The notes beneath the pieces were generated by a model. The model worked only from the letters and a program-made list of their open reading frames with translations, was not told where the DNA came from and made no database searches. Shown piece by piece: positions 1 to 6,064 of a stretch of 6,976 nt of DNA (positions are counted from its first letter, which is position 1; each line of letters starts with the position of its first letter). This DNA comes from Gammaproteobacteria bacterium (GTDB lineage: Bacteria > Pseudomonadota > Gammaproteobacteria > Chromatiales > Chromatiaceae). The stretch lies in assembly GCA_030625445.1 (NCBI GenBank), contig DAOUQU010000083.1, forward strand, positions 1 to 6,976, written 5' to 3'. A program made the position numbers and the translations under genes.

Positions 1-294
1 CTAACCGGGCGTGCTTTCCCCTGGGGCACACTGGCCGTCAATCTGCTTGGCTCGTTGTTAATGGGGTTTCTCTCGGTGTGGCTGCTTGAGCGTATGACGC
101 TCTCGACCGAGATGCGGGCGTTGCTGATGGTTGGTTTTCTGGGAGCTTTTACGACATTCTCCACCTTCTCCCTCGAGACCCTGGTGTTGCTGGAGGAGGG
201 GGCTGTTGCAAGGGCAGGCATCAACATTGTTTCTTCAGTCATCATCTGCATATTCGCCGCCTGGATGGGTACTCTCATCGCCAAAGCCATTTGA
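1..294 (+). CDS. crcB: Fluoride ion channel CrcB, 3' part (5' end outside window)
   Basis: Frame 1 is open from the first base to a TGA at 292-294, giving 97 residues of a protein that is usually about 125, so roughly the first quarter is missing. CrcB/Fluc proteins are small four-helix inner-membrane proteins that work as dual-topology dimers and let fluoride leave the cell. Visible family marks are GTLAVNLLGS near the left edge, which carries the conserved pore asparagine, and GFLGAFTTFSTFSLE, which holds the TTFSTF 'Phe box' whose aromatic faces line the fluoride path. A last hydrophobic helix (IVSSVIICIFAAWMGTLIAKAI) ends the protein. The gene lies 93 bp upstream of serS on the same strand, an arrangement I recall from other gammaproteobacteria. 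No terminator is seen between the two, so read-through is possible. The identification is firm; the true start cannot be given. Confidence 0.95.
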   Translation, partial: LTGRAFPWGTLAVNLLGSLLMGFLSVWLLERMTLSTEMRALLMVGFLGAFTTFSTFSLETLVLLEEGAVARAGINIVSSVIICIFAAWMGTLIAKAI

Positions 295-387
295 AATCCG
301 GATGACCTCCGTTCATGGTTGTCATAGGATGTGCTGAGCTTCCGAAGTCCGGCATAAAATCATGAATTGCCACAAGAGTAATAACAA

Positions 388-1659
388 ATGTTAGATCCAA
401 AACGTCTCAGAACAGAGCTGGATGCGATCGCGACACAGCTTTTGCGCCGTGGTTTCAAGCTCGATACCCGGGGAGTTCACTCTCTGGAAGAGCAGCGAAA
501 AGAGTTGCAGATCCTTACCCAGCAGCTGCAAAATGAACGCAACACCCAGTCAAAAGGGATTGGTCAGGCCAAGGCGGCAGGAGAGGATATCAAACCTCTG
601 CTGGATGCTGTGGCTGATCTTGGCGGCCAACTCAAGGCGGCCCAGGAAAAACTTGGCAAAATTCAGGAGCAACTTATGCAGATGCTGCTGGAGGTTCCCA
701 ACCTGCCGCATCAAAGTGTGCCGCAGGGCGAGAGTGAAGAGCAGAATCGTGAAGAGCGCCGCTGGGGAGAGCCGCCGCAGTTCGATTTTGAAGCCACGGA
801 TCATGTTGACCTTGGTACAGCCAAAGGCTGGGCTGATTTCGACACGGCAGCGAAAATCAGCGGTTCACGCTTTGTTGTTCTCAACGGACCTCTCGCCAGG
901 ATGCAGCGCGCCCTGACCCAGTTCATGCTGGATATGCATACGCAGCAGCATGGCTATGTTGAGACTTACGTTCCCTACCTGGTGAACCGCGCGAGCCTTT
1001 ATGGAACCGGTCAGCTGCCGAAATTTGAAGAGGATCTCTTCAAAGTCGATGGCGAGCCCCCTCTCTACCTGATCCCGACAGCCGAAGTGCCGCTGACCAA
1101 TATTTTGCGTGACGTGATTGTTGACGACCAGGATATGCCCCGGCGATATGTTGCACACACACCCTGTTTTCGCAGTGAAGCTGGCTCCTATGGACAGGAC
1201 ACCCGAGGCATGATCCGCCAGCACCAGTTTGAAAAGATCGAGATGGTGCAGGCTGTCCGTCCTGCGGATTCAGAAGATGTGCTGGAGCAGCTCACCGGCC
1301 ATGCCGAGGCGATTCTGCAAAAGCTCGGATTGCCTTACCGTGTCGTCACCCTGTGTACAGGCGACCTCGGCTTTTCGGCAACCAAAACCTATGATCTGGA
1401 AGTGTGGTTGCCGGGGCAGGGGAAGTATCGCGAAATCTCCTCCTGTTCCAACTTTGGCGATTTCCAGGCGCGCCGCCTGCAGGCGCGCTGGCGCAATCCA
1501 GAGACCAGAAAACCGGAACTGCTGCATACCATCAATGGCTCAGGTTTGGCCGTCGGACGCACCCTGGTAGCCGTGATGGAGAATTACCAGCAGAAAGACG
1601 GCAATATCCGCATCCCTGAAGCGCTGCAGCCCTACATGGGCGGTGCCGAACAGCTGTGA
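388..1659 (+). CDS. serS: Seryl-tRNA synthetase
   Basis: Cytoplasmic class II aminoacyl-tRNA synthetase that activates serine with ATP and loads it on tRNA-Ser (and tRNA-Sec where present). At 423 aa it has the usual bacterial length. Residues about 1-105 form the N-terminal helical arm, rich in Q, E, K and L, the long coiled coil that holds the variable arm of tRNA-Ser. The catalytic core follows: motif 1 around 173-200, the serine-binding TAE at 231-233, motif 2 from FRSEAG (261-266) through DTRGMIRQHQFEKIEM, and motif 3 NGSGLAVGRTLVAVMENYQ (383-401) with its invariant arginine R391. All key blocks look intact. The ATG at 388 matches the family N-terminus (MLDPKRLR) and has a modest AAGAG 7-13 bp upstream. 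A TAAAAT box at 355-360 could be a -10 element, but I see no good -35. A heptad repeat array starts 10 nt after the stop. Confidence 0.99.
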   Translation: MLDPKRLRTELDAIATQLLRRGFKLDTRGVHSLEEQRKELQILTQQLQNERNTQSKGIGQAKAAGEDIKPLLDAVADLGGQLKAAQEKLGKIQEQLMQMLLEVPNLPHQSVPQGESEEQNREERRWGEPPQFDFEATDHVDLGTAKGWADFDTAAKISGSRFVVLNGPLARMQRALTQFMLDMHTQQHGYVETYVPYLVNRASLYGTGQLPKFEEDLFKVDGEPPLYLIPTAEVPLTNILRDVIVDDQDMPRRYVAHTPCFRSEAGSYGQDTRGMIRQHQFEKIEMVQAVRPADSEDVLEQLTGHAEAILQKLGLPYRVVTLCTGDLGFSATKTYDLEVWLPGQGKYREISSCSNFGDFQARRLQARWRNPETRKPELLHTINGSGLAVGRTLVAVMENYQQKDGNIRIPEALQPYMGGAEQL

Positions 1660-1669
1660 GACAAAGATA

Positions 1670-1711
1670 GTGCTGAGTCGTGAGGACTGAGGACTGAGTA
1701 GTGAGGGACTG
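1670..1711 (+). repeat. Heptanucleotide repeat array behind serS (GNNNTGA units)
   Basis: Starting 10 nt after the serS stop, five 7-bp units in perfect phase fit GNNNTGA: GTGCTGA at 1670, GTCGTGA at 1677, GGACTGA at 1684 and again at 1691, and GTAGTGA at 1698. A degenerate sixth, GGGACTG, ends at 1711. On the minus strand the central units read as CAGTCCT in tandem, which links this array to the CAGTNNN heptads found at three other places in the window. It fills about half of the gap between serS and the next gene. No hairpin with a T-tract is visible here, so it is not an intrinsic terminator. What it does is unknown. Confidence 0.85.
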
Positions 1712-1742
1712 CTTATACGCAATGACGGCATAATGTATTGAA

Positions 1743-2084
1743 ATGCAACTATCAAAATCATTAAACGCCTGGAATACCTCCGCCTTTGAAGAGATACTGA
1801 AGCAGGAGATCCAATCTCTGGATGGCACACTACTCCCCCTGCAGCAGGGGTTGTCACACAGCAGTTATGCCAGCGAGGAAAACTTCACTGCTGTTATTCT
1901 CAGGATTTCAGATGGTGACGCTTCAATTTGTGTAAAAACCGGCATCTTCTATACGGGGCTCATCCCTGGATGCAACTGTGCTGACGATCCCTCGCCAGAC
2001 AATGAATATGCCGAATACTGTGAAGTCGAGTTCGATATCGATAAAAAAACGGCTGAGACAAAGGTCAGGCTGCTGTCTGCATGA
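1743..2084 (+). CDS. Hypothetical protein with CxC...C motif, first gene of the PLD unit
   Basis: 113 aa with no signal peptide or membrane helix, so probably cytoplasmic. I cannot assign a function. The N-terminal half is acidic and helical-looking (AFEEILKQEIQSLDGTLLPL, 14-33). The C-terminal half looks like beta strands and carries GIFYTGLIPGCNCADDPSP followed by EYCEVEFDID. Cysteines 77, 79 and 93 form a CxC-x13-C pattern that could bind a metal or form a redox pair, and there is a fourth cysteine at 63. The style of the C-terminal half reminds me of conserved small proteins of gammaproteobacteria, but I cannot name the family. The ATG at 1743 is the only ATG start in frame, since a TAA lies in frame at 1731; no clear ribosome binding site precedes it, and a CATAAT box at 1729-1734 has no convincing -35 partner. 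Its stop overlaps the PLD start by 4 bp (ATGA), so the two are very likely co-translated. Confidence 0.75.
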   Translation: MQLSKSLNAWNTSAFEEILKQEIQSLDGTLLPLQQGLSHSSYASEENFTAVILRISDGDASICVKTGIFYTGLIPGCNCADDPSPDNEYAEYCEVEFDIDKKTAETKVRLLSA

Positions 2085-3439
2085 AGCGCTGTCTCACGCT
2101 GCTATGCTTTTGCATGATTGCTGTTGTTTCTCATGTTTTACAAGCTGCCCCCGCGGATGGCAAACATGAGATTATCTTTGTCGAACAAACTGAACTGGGA
2201 GCAACCATACTGGACAAGATTTCCAGGGCCAGCAGAAGAGTCTACATTGCACAGCATATTATGGGGGACGGGAACTATGGCAGAGCAATCACCGCCAAGC
2301 TGATGGAAGCCGCCAGGAGGCACAACAAGGATGGCTCCAGGGTGGATGTGCGTCTTATTTATGATGGCCTGGTCTCATCACTTTACGCAGTCCAGGCGCC
2401 TGGCAGACTGCTGGTCTCTGCTGGCGTCAAGGTGCAGAGCTACAATCCCAAGGAGAGGCTGTTTGCTATCAATCATCGCATGCACAATAAGCTGATGATT
2501 ATTGATGACGAAGTTTTTCTCGGCAGCTCCAACTCTCACGCATGCAGCACCATCTCAATGGTTTGTGTCGAGAGCGATATGGTGGTCAGCGGTAAAAAAA
2601 TTCTTCACGACGCAGTGAAAAGCTATCTTGAATTCTGGGATCATCAGGTGACCTGGGAGATCGCTTTCCCGGAACCTCTGTGGAAACCTGATGAACAGCA
2701 TGAGGATGAGAAAAGAGCAGTTGCTGCACGTTATCAGAAAAAGATAGAGAGCTATCTGCAGACCCATCTTCCTGTGGCGAACAGGATTATCGATGAGACC
2801 TTTTCCAAAGCTCACAACCCGGAGAGATCTCCTCCGGACAAATACCCGGTTTCCCGAGTCGACTATGTGACAGATCCTCCACGCAAGGTGAAGAATGGAG
2901 GTATGTTTGCAGAGCTTCTGCAGCTTATTGGGTCTGCACAGAAGTCGGTACGCATTATTACACCCTATTTTTTCCCTACCAGGGCGATTAAAAGTGCATT
3001 GGCATCGGCAACAGGCAATGGCGCCCATGTGGAGATTTACACCACCAGAAGAGATGAGCTGGTCAACATCTTCGGACTTGCCTTGACCCGTTCATTTGCT
3101 TTTGTTCATGAGCACAATATCGATCTGTATGAATATCAGCAGCGCAAACTTCTGCATACCAAGCTTTTTATTGTCGATGATCGCATTGCATATTTCGGCA
3201 GCGCCAATTTCGACTCCCTGAGTCAAAGATTCAACACCGAAAACGGCGTGCTCATCGATCTGCGGCATGATGCGGATATTCGTGAGCGCTTCAACTCTGA
3301 AATAGAGCTTGTGCGGGGGCAATCCACTAAGGTGGTAGAGAAGAGAGGCCCCGGACTCTTTGACTACCGTGATTGCTCCCTAACTACCTGTAACCCCTTG
3401 ATCAAGCTTCTCAATCCGGCTATAGAGGTGTTCTATTAA
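2081..3439 (+). CDS. Secreted phospholipase D / cardiolipin synthase-like protein with two HKD domains
   Basis: 452 aa. Residues 1-22 look like a Sec signal peptide (KR, then a hydrophobic stretch, then LQA before APADG), so the protein probably acts in the periplasm or outside. Two PLD domains follow, each with an intact HxKx4D motif. The first is at 135-142 (H135, K137, D142, then GSSN); the second is at 359-366 (H359, K361, D366, then GSANFDS and N385/E387). In this superfamily paired HKD motifs form one active site that cleaves or transfers phosphodiester groups via a phosphohistidine intermediate. Members include cardiolipin synthases, phospholipases D and some nucleases, and the substrate cannot be told from the sequence. 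A charged, helical linker (about 205-265) separates the domains. ClsA-type proteins have two N-terminal membrane helices, which are absent here. The start overlaps the upstream gene by ATGA, implying translational coupling. The TAA stop is the first base triplet of a repeat block also found at 6941. Confidence 0.93.
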   Translation: MKRCLTLLCFCMIAVVSHVLQAAPADGKHEIIFVEQTELGATILDKISRASRRVYIAQHIMGDGNYGRAITAKLMEAARRHNKDGSRVDVRLIYDGLVSSLYAVQAPGRLLVSAGVKVQSYNPKERLFAINHRMHNKLMIIDDEVFLGSSNSHACSTISMVCVESDMVVSGKKILHDAVKSYLEFWDHQVTWEIAFPEPLWKPDEQHEDEKRAVAARYQKKIESYLQTHLPVANRIIDETFSKAHNPERSPPDKYPVSRVDYVTDPPRKVKNGGMFAELLQLIGSAQKSVRIITPYFFPTRAIKSALASATGNGAHVEIYTTRRDELVNIFGLALTRSFAFVHEHNIDLYEYQQRKLLHTKLFIVDDRIAYFGSANFDSLSQRFNTENGVLIDLRHDADIRERFNSEIELVRGQSTKVVEKRGPGLFDYRDCSLTTCNPLIKLLNPAIEVFY

Positions 3440-3473
3440 AAAAGTTTGCAGTCATCAGTATGCAGTTTGCAGT
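3437..3473 (+). repeat. Heptad array behind the PLD gene (TNNNCAG units) with shared 23-bp block
   Basis: The block begins with the TAA stop of the PLD gene, then AAAAG, then four in-phase heptads of form TNNNCAG: TTTGCAG at 3445, TCATCAG at 3452, TATGCAG at 3459 and TTTGCAG at 3466, closed by a T at 3473. Read one step later these are CAGTNNN units. Bases 3437-3459 recur at 6941-6963 with a single difference (A at 3454, G at 6958), again starting at a TAA stop. The following 68 bases (3473-3540) are AT-rich with no gene or terminator that I can support. Confidence 0.85.
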
Positions 3474-3540
3474 AAAAACAATAAAAAAACAGATTCCAGC
3501 AATAAAAGCTTGCAGCGGGCAATGATCTGATTAGAGTTAT

Positions 3541-3597
3541 GCCAACTGCCAACTGCCAACTGCCAACTGCCAACTGCCAACTGCCAACTCCCAGTTC
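3541..3597 (-). repeat. Perfect heptamer tandem array, 7 x GCCAACT (CAGTTGG on minus strand)
   Basis: On the plus strand 3541-3589 is seven uninterrupted copies of GCCAACT. Read on the minus strand, which is the coding strand of the adjacent 62-aa gene, the array begins at the first base after the TAG stop (3600-3598): GAACTGG, then GAGTTGG, then six perfect CAGTTGG. That makes eight in-phase heptads. Period 7 is incompatible with a coding microsatellite constraint and with CRISPR. Perfect identity of the copies points to recent slippage or gene-conversion-like growth, so copy number is likely to vary between strains. It lies in the gap between two convergent genes. Confidence 0.92.
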
Positions 3598-3786
3598 CTA
3601 GCTGCGCACCATCATGATCAGCAGCATAACGAAGCCGATCAGCAGCACTGCAGGGAGGATGAGGCCTTTCCAGTCGTCACTGCTGCCTTTGGGGCCATTC
3701 TTCATCTGCTCCTTGGCGGCAGGGTAGAGCCGCCATACGAGCATCAGCAGCACGGCGGCCAGGCCAATTTTTAAAAAGAGTTCCAT
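3598..3786 (-). CDS. Small two-helix inner-membrane protein of unknown function
   Basis: 62 aa read from ATG at 3786 to TAG at 3600-3598. There are two hydrophobic helices: residues 3-22 (LFLKIGLAAVLLMLVWRLYP) and about 42-60 (GLILPAVLLIGFVMLLIMMV). They are joined by a polar loop, AAKEQMKNGPKGSSDDWK. That gives a hairpin topology, probably with both ends on the same side of the membrane. A good ribosome binding site, AGGAAA, lies at 3797-3792, five bases from the ATG, which supports this start and argues that the ORF is real despite its size. I recognise no named family. The gene is on the same strand as yccA, 221 bp downstream of it, but a strong terminator lies just ahead of its ribosome binding site, so it is either separately expressed or controlled by read-through. 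A heptad array starts directly at its stop codon. Confidence 0.75.
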   Translation of the reverse strand: MELFLKIGLAAVLLMLVWRLYPAAKEQMKNGPKGSSDDWKGLILPAVLLIGFVMLLIMMVRS

Positions 3787-3802
3787 GTTGATTTCCTGAA
3801 TG

Positions 3803-3829
3803 AAAAAACCCCGGCAGACTGCCGGGGTT
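3803..3829 (-). terminator. Rho-independent terminator (minus strand) just upstream of the 62-aa gene
   Basis: The arms CCCCGGCAG (3809-3817) and CTGCCGGGG (3819-3827) are perfect reverse complements, extendable by AA/TT. Read on the minus strand the stem is followed by six T (3808-3803), the classic intrinsic-terminator form. On the plus strand no T-tract follows, so it acts on minus-strand transcription coming from yccA. The T-tract ends only 16 nt before the ATG of the 62-aa gene and 5 nt before its ribosome binding site, so it may work as an attenuator as well as a plain terminator. Confidence 0.85.
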
Positions 3830-3893
3830 GAGCCAAGATCGAGATGGGGAGAGGGTTAAGGAACCTCTGAATAAGCCCATGGGATGAGGGGTT

Positions 3894-3951
3894 CGGGGGA
3901 AGGGTGATCCGGATGCCTATTGTAAGCCATTGATAGATAGCCCTTCCCCCG
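3894..3951. repeat. 11-bp perfect inverted repeat in the yccA-downstream gap
   Basis: CGGGGGAAGGG at 3894-3904 and its exact reverse complement CCCTTCCCCCG at 3941-3951 enclose 36 nt. The strand bias (G-rich left arm, C-rich right arm) is unlike the surroundings. The pair could fold as a long hairpin in RNA or mark the inside of a small mobile element. No reading frame with a credible start and ribosome binding site crosses it. Function unknown. Confidence 0.7.
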
Positions 3952-3969
3952 TAGAAAAACTTGCAGGAA

Positions 3970-4002
3970 GCTCTGATCAAGGCGGAGCGCCTTGATCAGA
4001 GC
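3970..4002 (-). terminator. 15-bp perfect hairpin directly behind yccA, possible terminator
   Basis: The arms 3970-3984 and 3988-4002 are perfect 15-base reverse complements around a GAG loop. The hairpin begins 5 nt after the yccA TAA stop. On the minus strand it is followed by CTTCCTGCAAG and only then by a T-rich stretch (GTTTTTC), so the U-tract is displaced and termination efficiency is uncertain. It could equally be an RNA 3'-end stabiliser, or one end of a small inserted element. The stem itself is certain; the role is inferred. Confidence 0.6.
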
Positions 4003-4007
4003 ATTTC

Positions 4008-4673
4008 TTAATCGTCGCCCATAATGCCAAGAATCTGCAGCAGGCTGATGAAGATGTTGAAGATGCTCAGGTAGAGACTGTAGGTTGCCATGAGGTAGTT
4101 GGTCTCGCCGCCATTGATGATGCGACTGGTGTCAAACAGGATCAGGCCGCTCATGAGCAATATAATGGCTGCAGAGAGCGCCAGCGACAGAGCAGGAATC
4201 GCCAGGAAGATATTGGCGACCATGGCGATCACGACAGTAATCAGGCCGGCAAACAGGAAGCCGCCCATGAAGCTGAAATCACGACGGCTGGTGAGGACGT
4301 AAGCCGACAGCGAGAGGAAGATAATGCCGGTGCCTGCAAAGGCGATGCCGATGATTTCCGGTCCTTTTGGCAGGGCCAGGTACTGGGTGATGATCGCTCC
4401 CAGACCGAACCCAAGCAAACCGGTGATCAGAAAAATGACGCCAATACCTGAAGTTGAGTTCGCAAAGCGCGGCAGTACGAACATGCCGAGCAGCATGGAG
4501 CCAATGACCGCTCCCAGATAGACCATGGGCGGCATTTGAAGATAGATGGAGACGACTGCCATCAGGGCGCTGAAGAGCAGTGTCGCCGAGAGCAGCATAT
4601 AGGTGTTTTTCAGGACCTTGTTGGTCGCAAGCACCTGGTCCTGGGAGCGAGGCATTGTGATGTTTTGGTTCAT
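4008..4673 (-). CDS. yccA: YccA-type Bax inhibitor-1 family membrane protein
   Basis: 221 aa, mostly hydrophobic, with about seven membrane helices. The opening NKVLKNTYMLLSATLLFSA (18-36), the middle SAYVLTSRRDFSFMGGFL (123-140) and the ending GGETNYLMATYSLYLSIFNIFISLLQILG closely match my memory of E. coli YccA, so I assign that subgroup of the BI-1/TMBIM family. E. coli YccA is a substrate and modulator of the membrane protease FtsH. D181 (LFDTSRI) occupies the helix-6 acidic position. The second aspartate that forms the pH-sensing pair in BsYetJ-like members appears replaced by serine in LYLSIFN, as in YccA. I chose ATG 4673 because AAGGAGAT (minus strand, about 9-11 nt upstream) is a strong ribosome binding site; starting at GTG 4700 would put that site inside the coding region. 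In related genomes yccA follows the serS-tus region, as far as I recall. Confidence 0.93.
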   Translation of the reverse strand: MNQNITMPRSQDQVLATNKVLKNTYMLLSATLLFSALMAVVSIYLQMPPMVYLGAVIGSMLLGMFVLPRFANSTSGIGVIFLITGLLGFGLGAIITQYLALPKGPEIIGIAFAGTGIIFLSLSAYVLTSRRDFSFMGGFLFAGLITVVIAMVANIFLAIPALSLALSAAIILLMSGLILFDTSRIINGGETNYLMATYSLYLSIFNIFISLLQILGIMGDD

Positions 4674-4723
4674 TGTGTATGGATCTCCTTCAGATAACAC
4701 AAATTATTGGTCGATACAGGGCT

Positions 4724-4751
4724 AAGATAGTACCATTTTGAAAAAAATCAA
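4724..4751 (-). promoter_or_regulatory. Candidate sigma-70 promoter for yccA
   Basis: On the minus strand TTGATT (4751-4746) and TATCTT (4729-4724) are separated by 16 bp; each matches four of six consensus bases. Transcription would begin near 4717, leaving a leader of about 44 nt that contains the AAGGAGAT ribosome binding site. The spacer includes a run of T. The position fits well and the match is moderate. Confidence 0.4.
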
Positions 4752-4818
4752 GCAGACTTGCTTTCTTACGGTCGAAGCTAGAGAGTGGCATGAATCGGGA
4801 AAGGTTTTGAACTGTTGG

Positions 4819-5430
4819 TTACAGGCTGTGAAATAAATATTCCTGCAGACCACTTTGCAACAATCGGGATTGCCTAATCTCAAATCCCCTCATCAGTTTC
4901 CCCAGCTCTCGCTGCGCAAAACCGGGAGCAGGAATCCCGCTGCCAACCGGGTACTCGACATCCATCTGGCTGGCGTCCAATATCTGATAGTTTCCAGGCT
5001 TTGCAGGCATCTCTTTATGTGTATAGATGAATGCGTGCAAGTATCCACCGTTTGCCATCAGCTGATGCAGGGAGTCGGAGAAAGCCTCTATCAAATGTGT
5101 GTCAAGATAGTTAATAATATCCCAGCACATGACCAGATCAAGCTCGGATAAGTCATCCAAGCCTATCATATCCGGTAACATCAACCTGGGCGGCTCATCA
5201 TCTTGCAGTGATTTTTGATAAGAGAGAATGGCGGGAATGACATCACCCACGAACAGCTTACATCTCAACTTTGAGAAAAAGGCTACAGTTGCGCCACTCG
5301 CCTTACCCAGATCGAGAATACGGTACTTCTGCTCTTCAGAAAACCCCTGCATCAAACTGGAGAAAGCAGGAGAGGCTACTACTTGTCGGTTGACGCGTGG
5401 ATTTTCCGCACGCCGGGAGAAAAGTGCCAT
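4819..5430 (-). CDS. SAM-dependent methyltransferase-like protein, downstream partner of bactofilin
   Basis: 203 aa from ATG 5430. Class I methyltransferase features are visible: motif I ILDLGKASGATVAFF (38-52; the usual GxGxG loop appears as G42-K-A-S-G46), an acidic end to strand 2 in LFVGDV (D63), and a motif IV-like stretch ELDLVMCWDIINYLD (96-110) followed by a helix and NGGYLHAFIY (127-136). The domain is short but seems complete. Substrate unknown; no DNA- or RNA-specific catalytic motif such as NPPY is seen. The frame is open back to 5544, but that longer start would overlap the bactofilin coding region by about 100 bp and add 38 low-complexity residues. ATG 5430 lies 10 bp after the bactofilin stop, which fits an operon with coupled translation; no separate ribosome binding site is clear. 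The stop is followed by 145 bp before yccA on the same strand. Confidence 0.75.
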   Translation of the reverse strand: MALFSRRAENPRVNRQVVASPAFSSLMQGFSEEQKYRILDLGKASGATVAFFSKLRCKLFVGDVIPAILSYQKSLQDDEPPRLMLPDMIGLDDLSELDLVMCWDIINYLDTHLIEAFSDSLHQLMANGGYLHAFIYTHKEMPAKPGNYQILDASQMDVEYPVGSGIPAPGFAQRELGKLMRGFEIRQSRLLQSGLQEYLFHSL

Positions 5431-5440
5431 AGCAGGTATG

Positions 5441-5926
5441 TCAGGCAATCTTGGCTTTTGACGGAGTATTGTCAGTAGTGGGGGAGATGGTTGACGTCGC
5501 TGGCTTGTTTTCCATATCAATACTGCCTTTGAATGAAGCACCATCTTCCAACACTACTCTGGGAGCAATGATATTCCCCTTGATCCTTCCAGAGCTGGTT
5601 ACTGTTACTTTCTCCGTGCCGTGCAGATCACCGGACAATTCACCTTGTACCGTAATGTTCCTGGCAAACACGTCAGCCTGAATTTGTCCGTGCTCTCCAA
5701 CAGAAACGCTGTTATCCAGCAGCTTGATAGTCCCTTCCACGCTTCCCTGAATTATCAGGTCTTCTCCGCCAGAGAGTTCACCTTTGATATTGATTGAAGG
5801 ACCTATGGTTGTGGATAGAGTTGAAGATAGAGTTTTGGTCTCCCCTTTGCCATACTTGGCGGGCTTAAGTAGCGAAGATTTTTTATCTGCTTCATGCTTT
5901 GTTTTCTTGGCGTTTTTATCGAACAT
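5441..5926 (-). CDS. Bactofilin (polymer-forming cytoskeletal protein)
   Basis: 161 aa. Bactofilins self-assemble without nucleotide into filaments, often at the membrane, and organise cell-wall enzymes, cell shape or appendages. The central region, about 41-137, shows the family's right-handed beta-helix pattern of short repeated strands with G at the turns: SINIKGELSGGEDLIIQGSVEG, then SVSVGEHGQIQADVFARNITVQGEL, and VTVTSSGRIKGNIIAPRVVLEDGASFKGSIDM (given here in parts; positions 44-65, 73-97, 107-138). It is flanked by disordered tails, a Lys-rich N-terminus (1-32) and a Ser/Thr/Pro-rich C-terminus (141-161), as is typical. The ATG at 5926 is preceded by AAGG at a usable distance. It is divergent from the lytic transglycosylase gene and in line with the methyltransferase-like gene 10 bp downstream. 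No M23 endopeptidase gene, a common bactofilin neighbour, is in the window. Confidence 0.93.
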   Translation of the reverse strand: MFDKNAKKTKHEADKKSSLLKPAKYGKGETKTLSSTLSTTIGPSINIKGELSGGEDLIIQGSVEGTIKLLDNSVSVGEHGQIQADVFARNITVQGELSGDLHGTEKVTVTSSGRIKGNIIAPRVVLEDGASFKGSIDMENKPATSTISPTTDNTPSKAKIA

Positions 5927-6064
5927 ATTTTAACCTTATAATAATGACATTAAATGTTTAAGCTCCTTGCAAAACACCGGATGATAGTGAATCATGTGGC
6001 CTGATGTTGAGAAAATTATCCCATAGATGGCAAAATATTCAAAGTTCACATCCAAAATCATCCC

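Noticed and set aside
2081..2150. PLD protein as a lipoprotein, because of cysteines in the leader
   Set aside because: The cysteines (residues 4, 9 and 11) lie in or before the hydrophobic core and no LxGC-like lipobox is present; a Sec signal peptide cut near residue 22 fits better.
2555..3028. 157-codon minus-strand open frame inside the PLD gene
   Set aside because: Antisense to a well-supported coding region with HKD motifs; no ribosome binding site or family resemblance.
3541..3589. Tandem array as a possible CRISPR
   Set aside because: Units are 7 bp, contiguous and without spacers; no cas genes nearby.
3677..3980. Two overlapping minus-strand open frames of 67 and 69 codons between yccA and the 62-aa gene
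   Set aside because: They cross the intrinsic terminator and the inverted repeats, have unlikely composition and no convincing ribosome binding site.
4674..4700. GTG start at 4700 for yccA (nine extra residues)
   Set aside because: It would place the strong AAGGAGAT ribosome binding site inside the coding sequence; ATG 4673 matches the family N-terminus.
4741..4763. Terminator for the methyltransferase gene formed by AAGC/GCTT followed by seven T on the minus strand
   Set aside because: The stem is only 4 bp, too weak to call; the T-run is better explained as promoter spacer of yccA.
5431..5544. Upstream start at 5544 for the methyltransferase-like gene
   Set aside because: It would overlap bactofilin by about 100 bp and add residues with no domain character; ATG 5430 sits just after the bactofilin stop.
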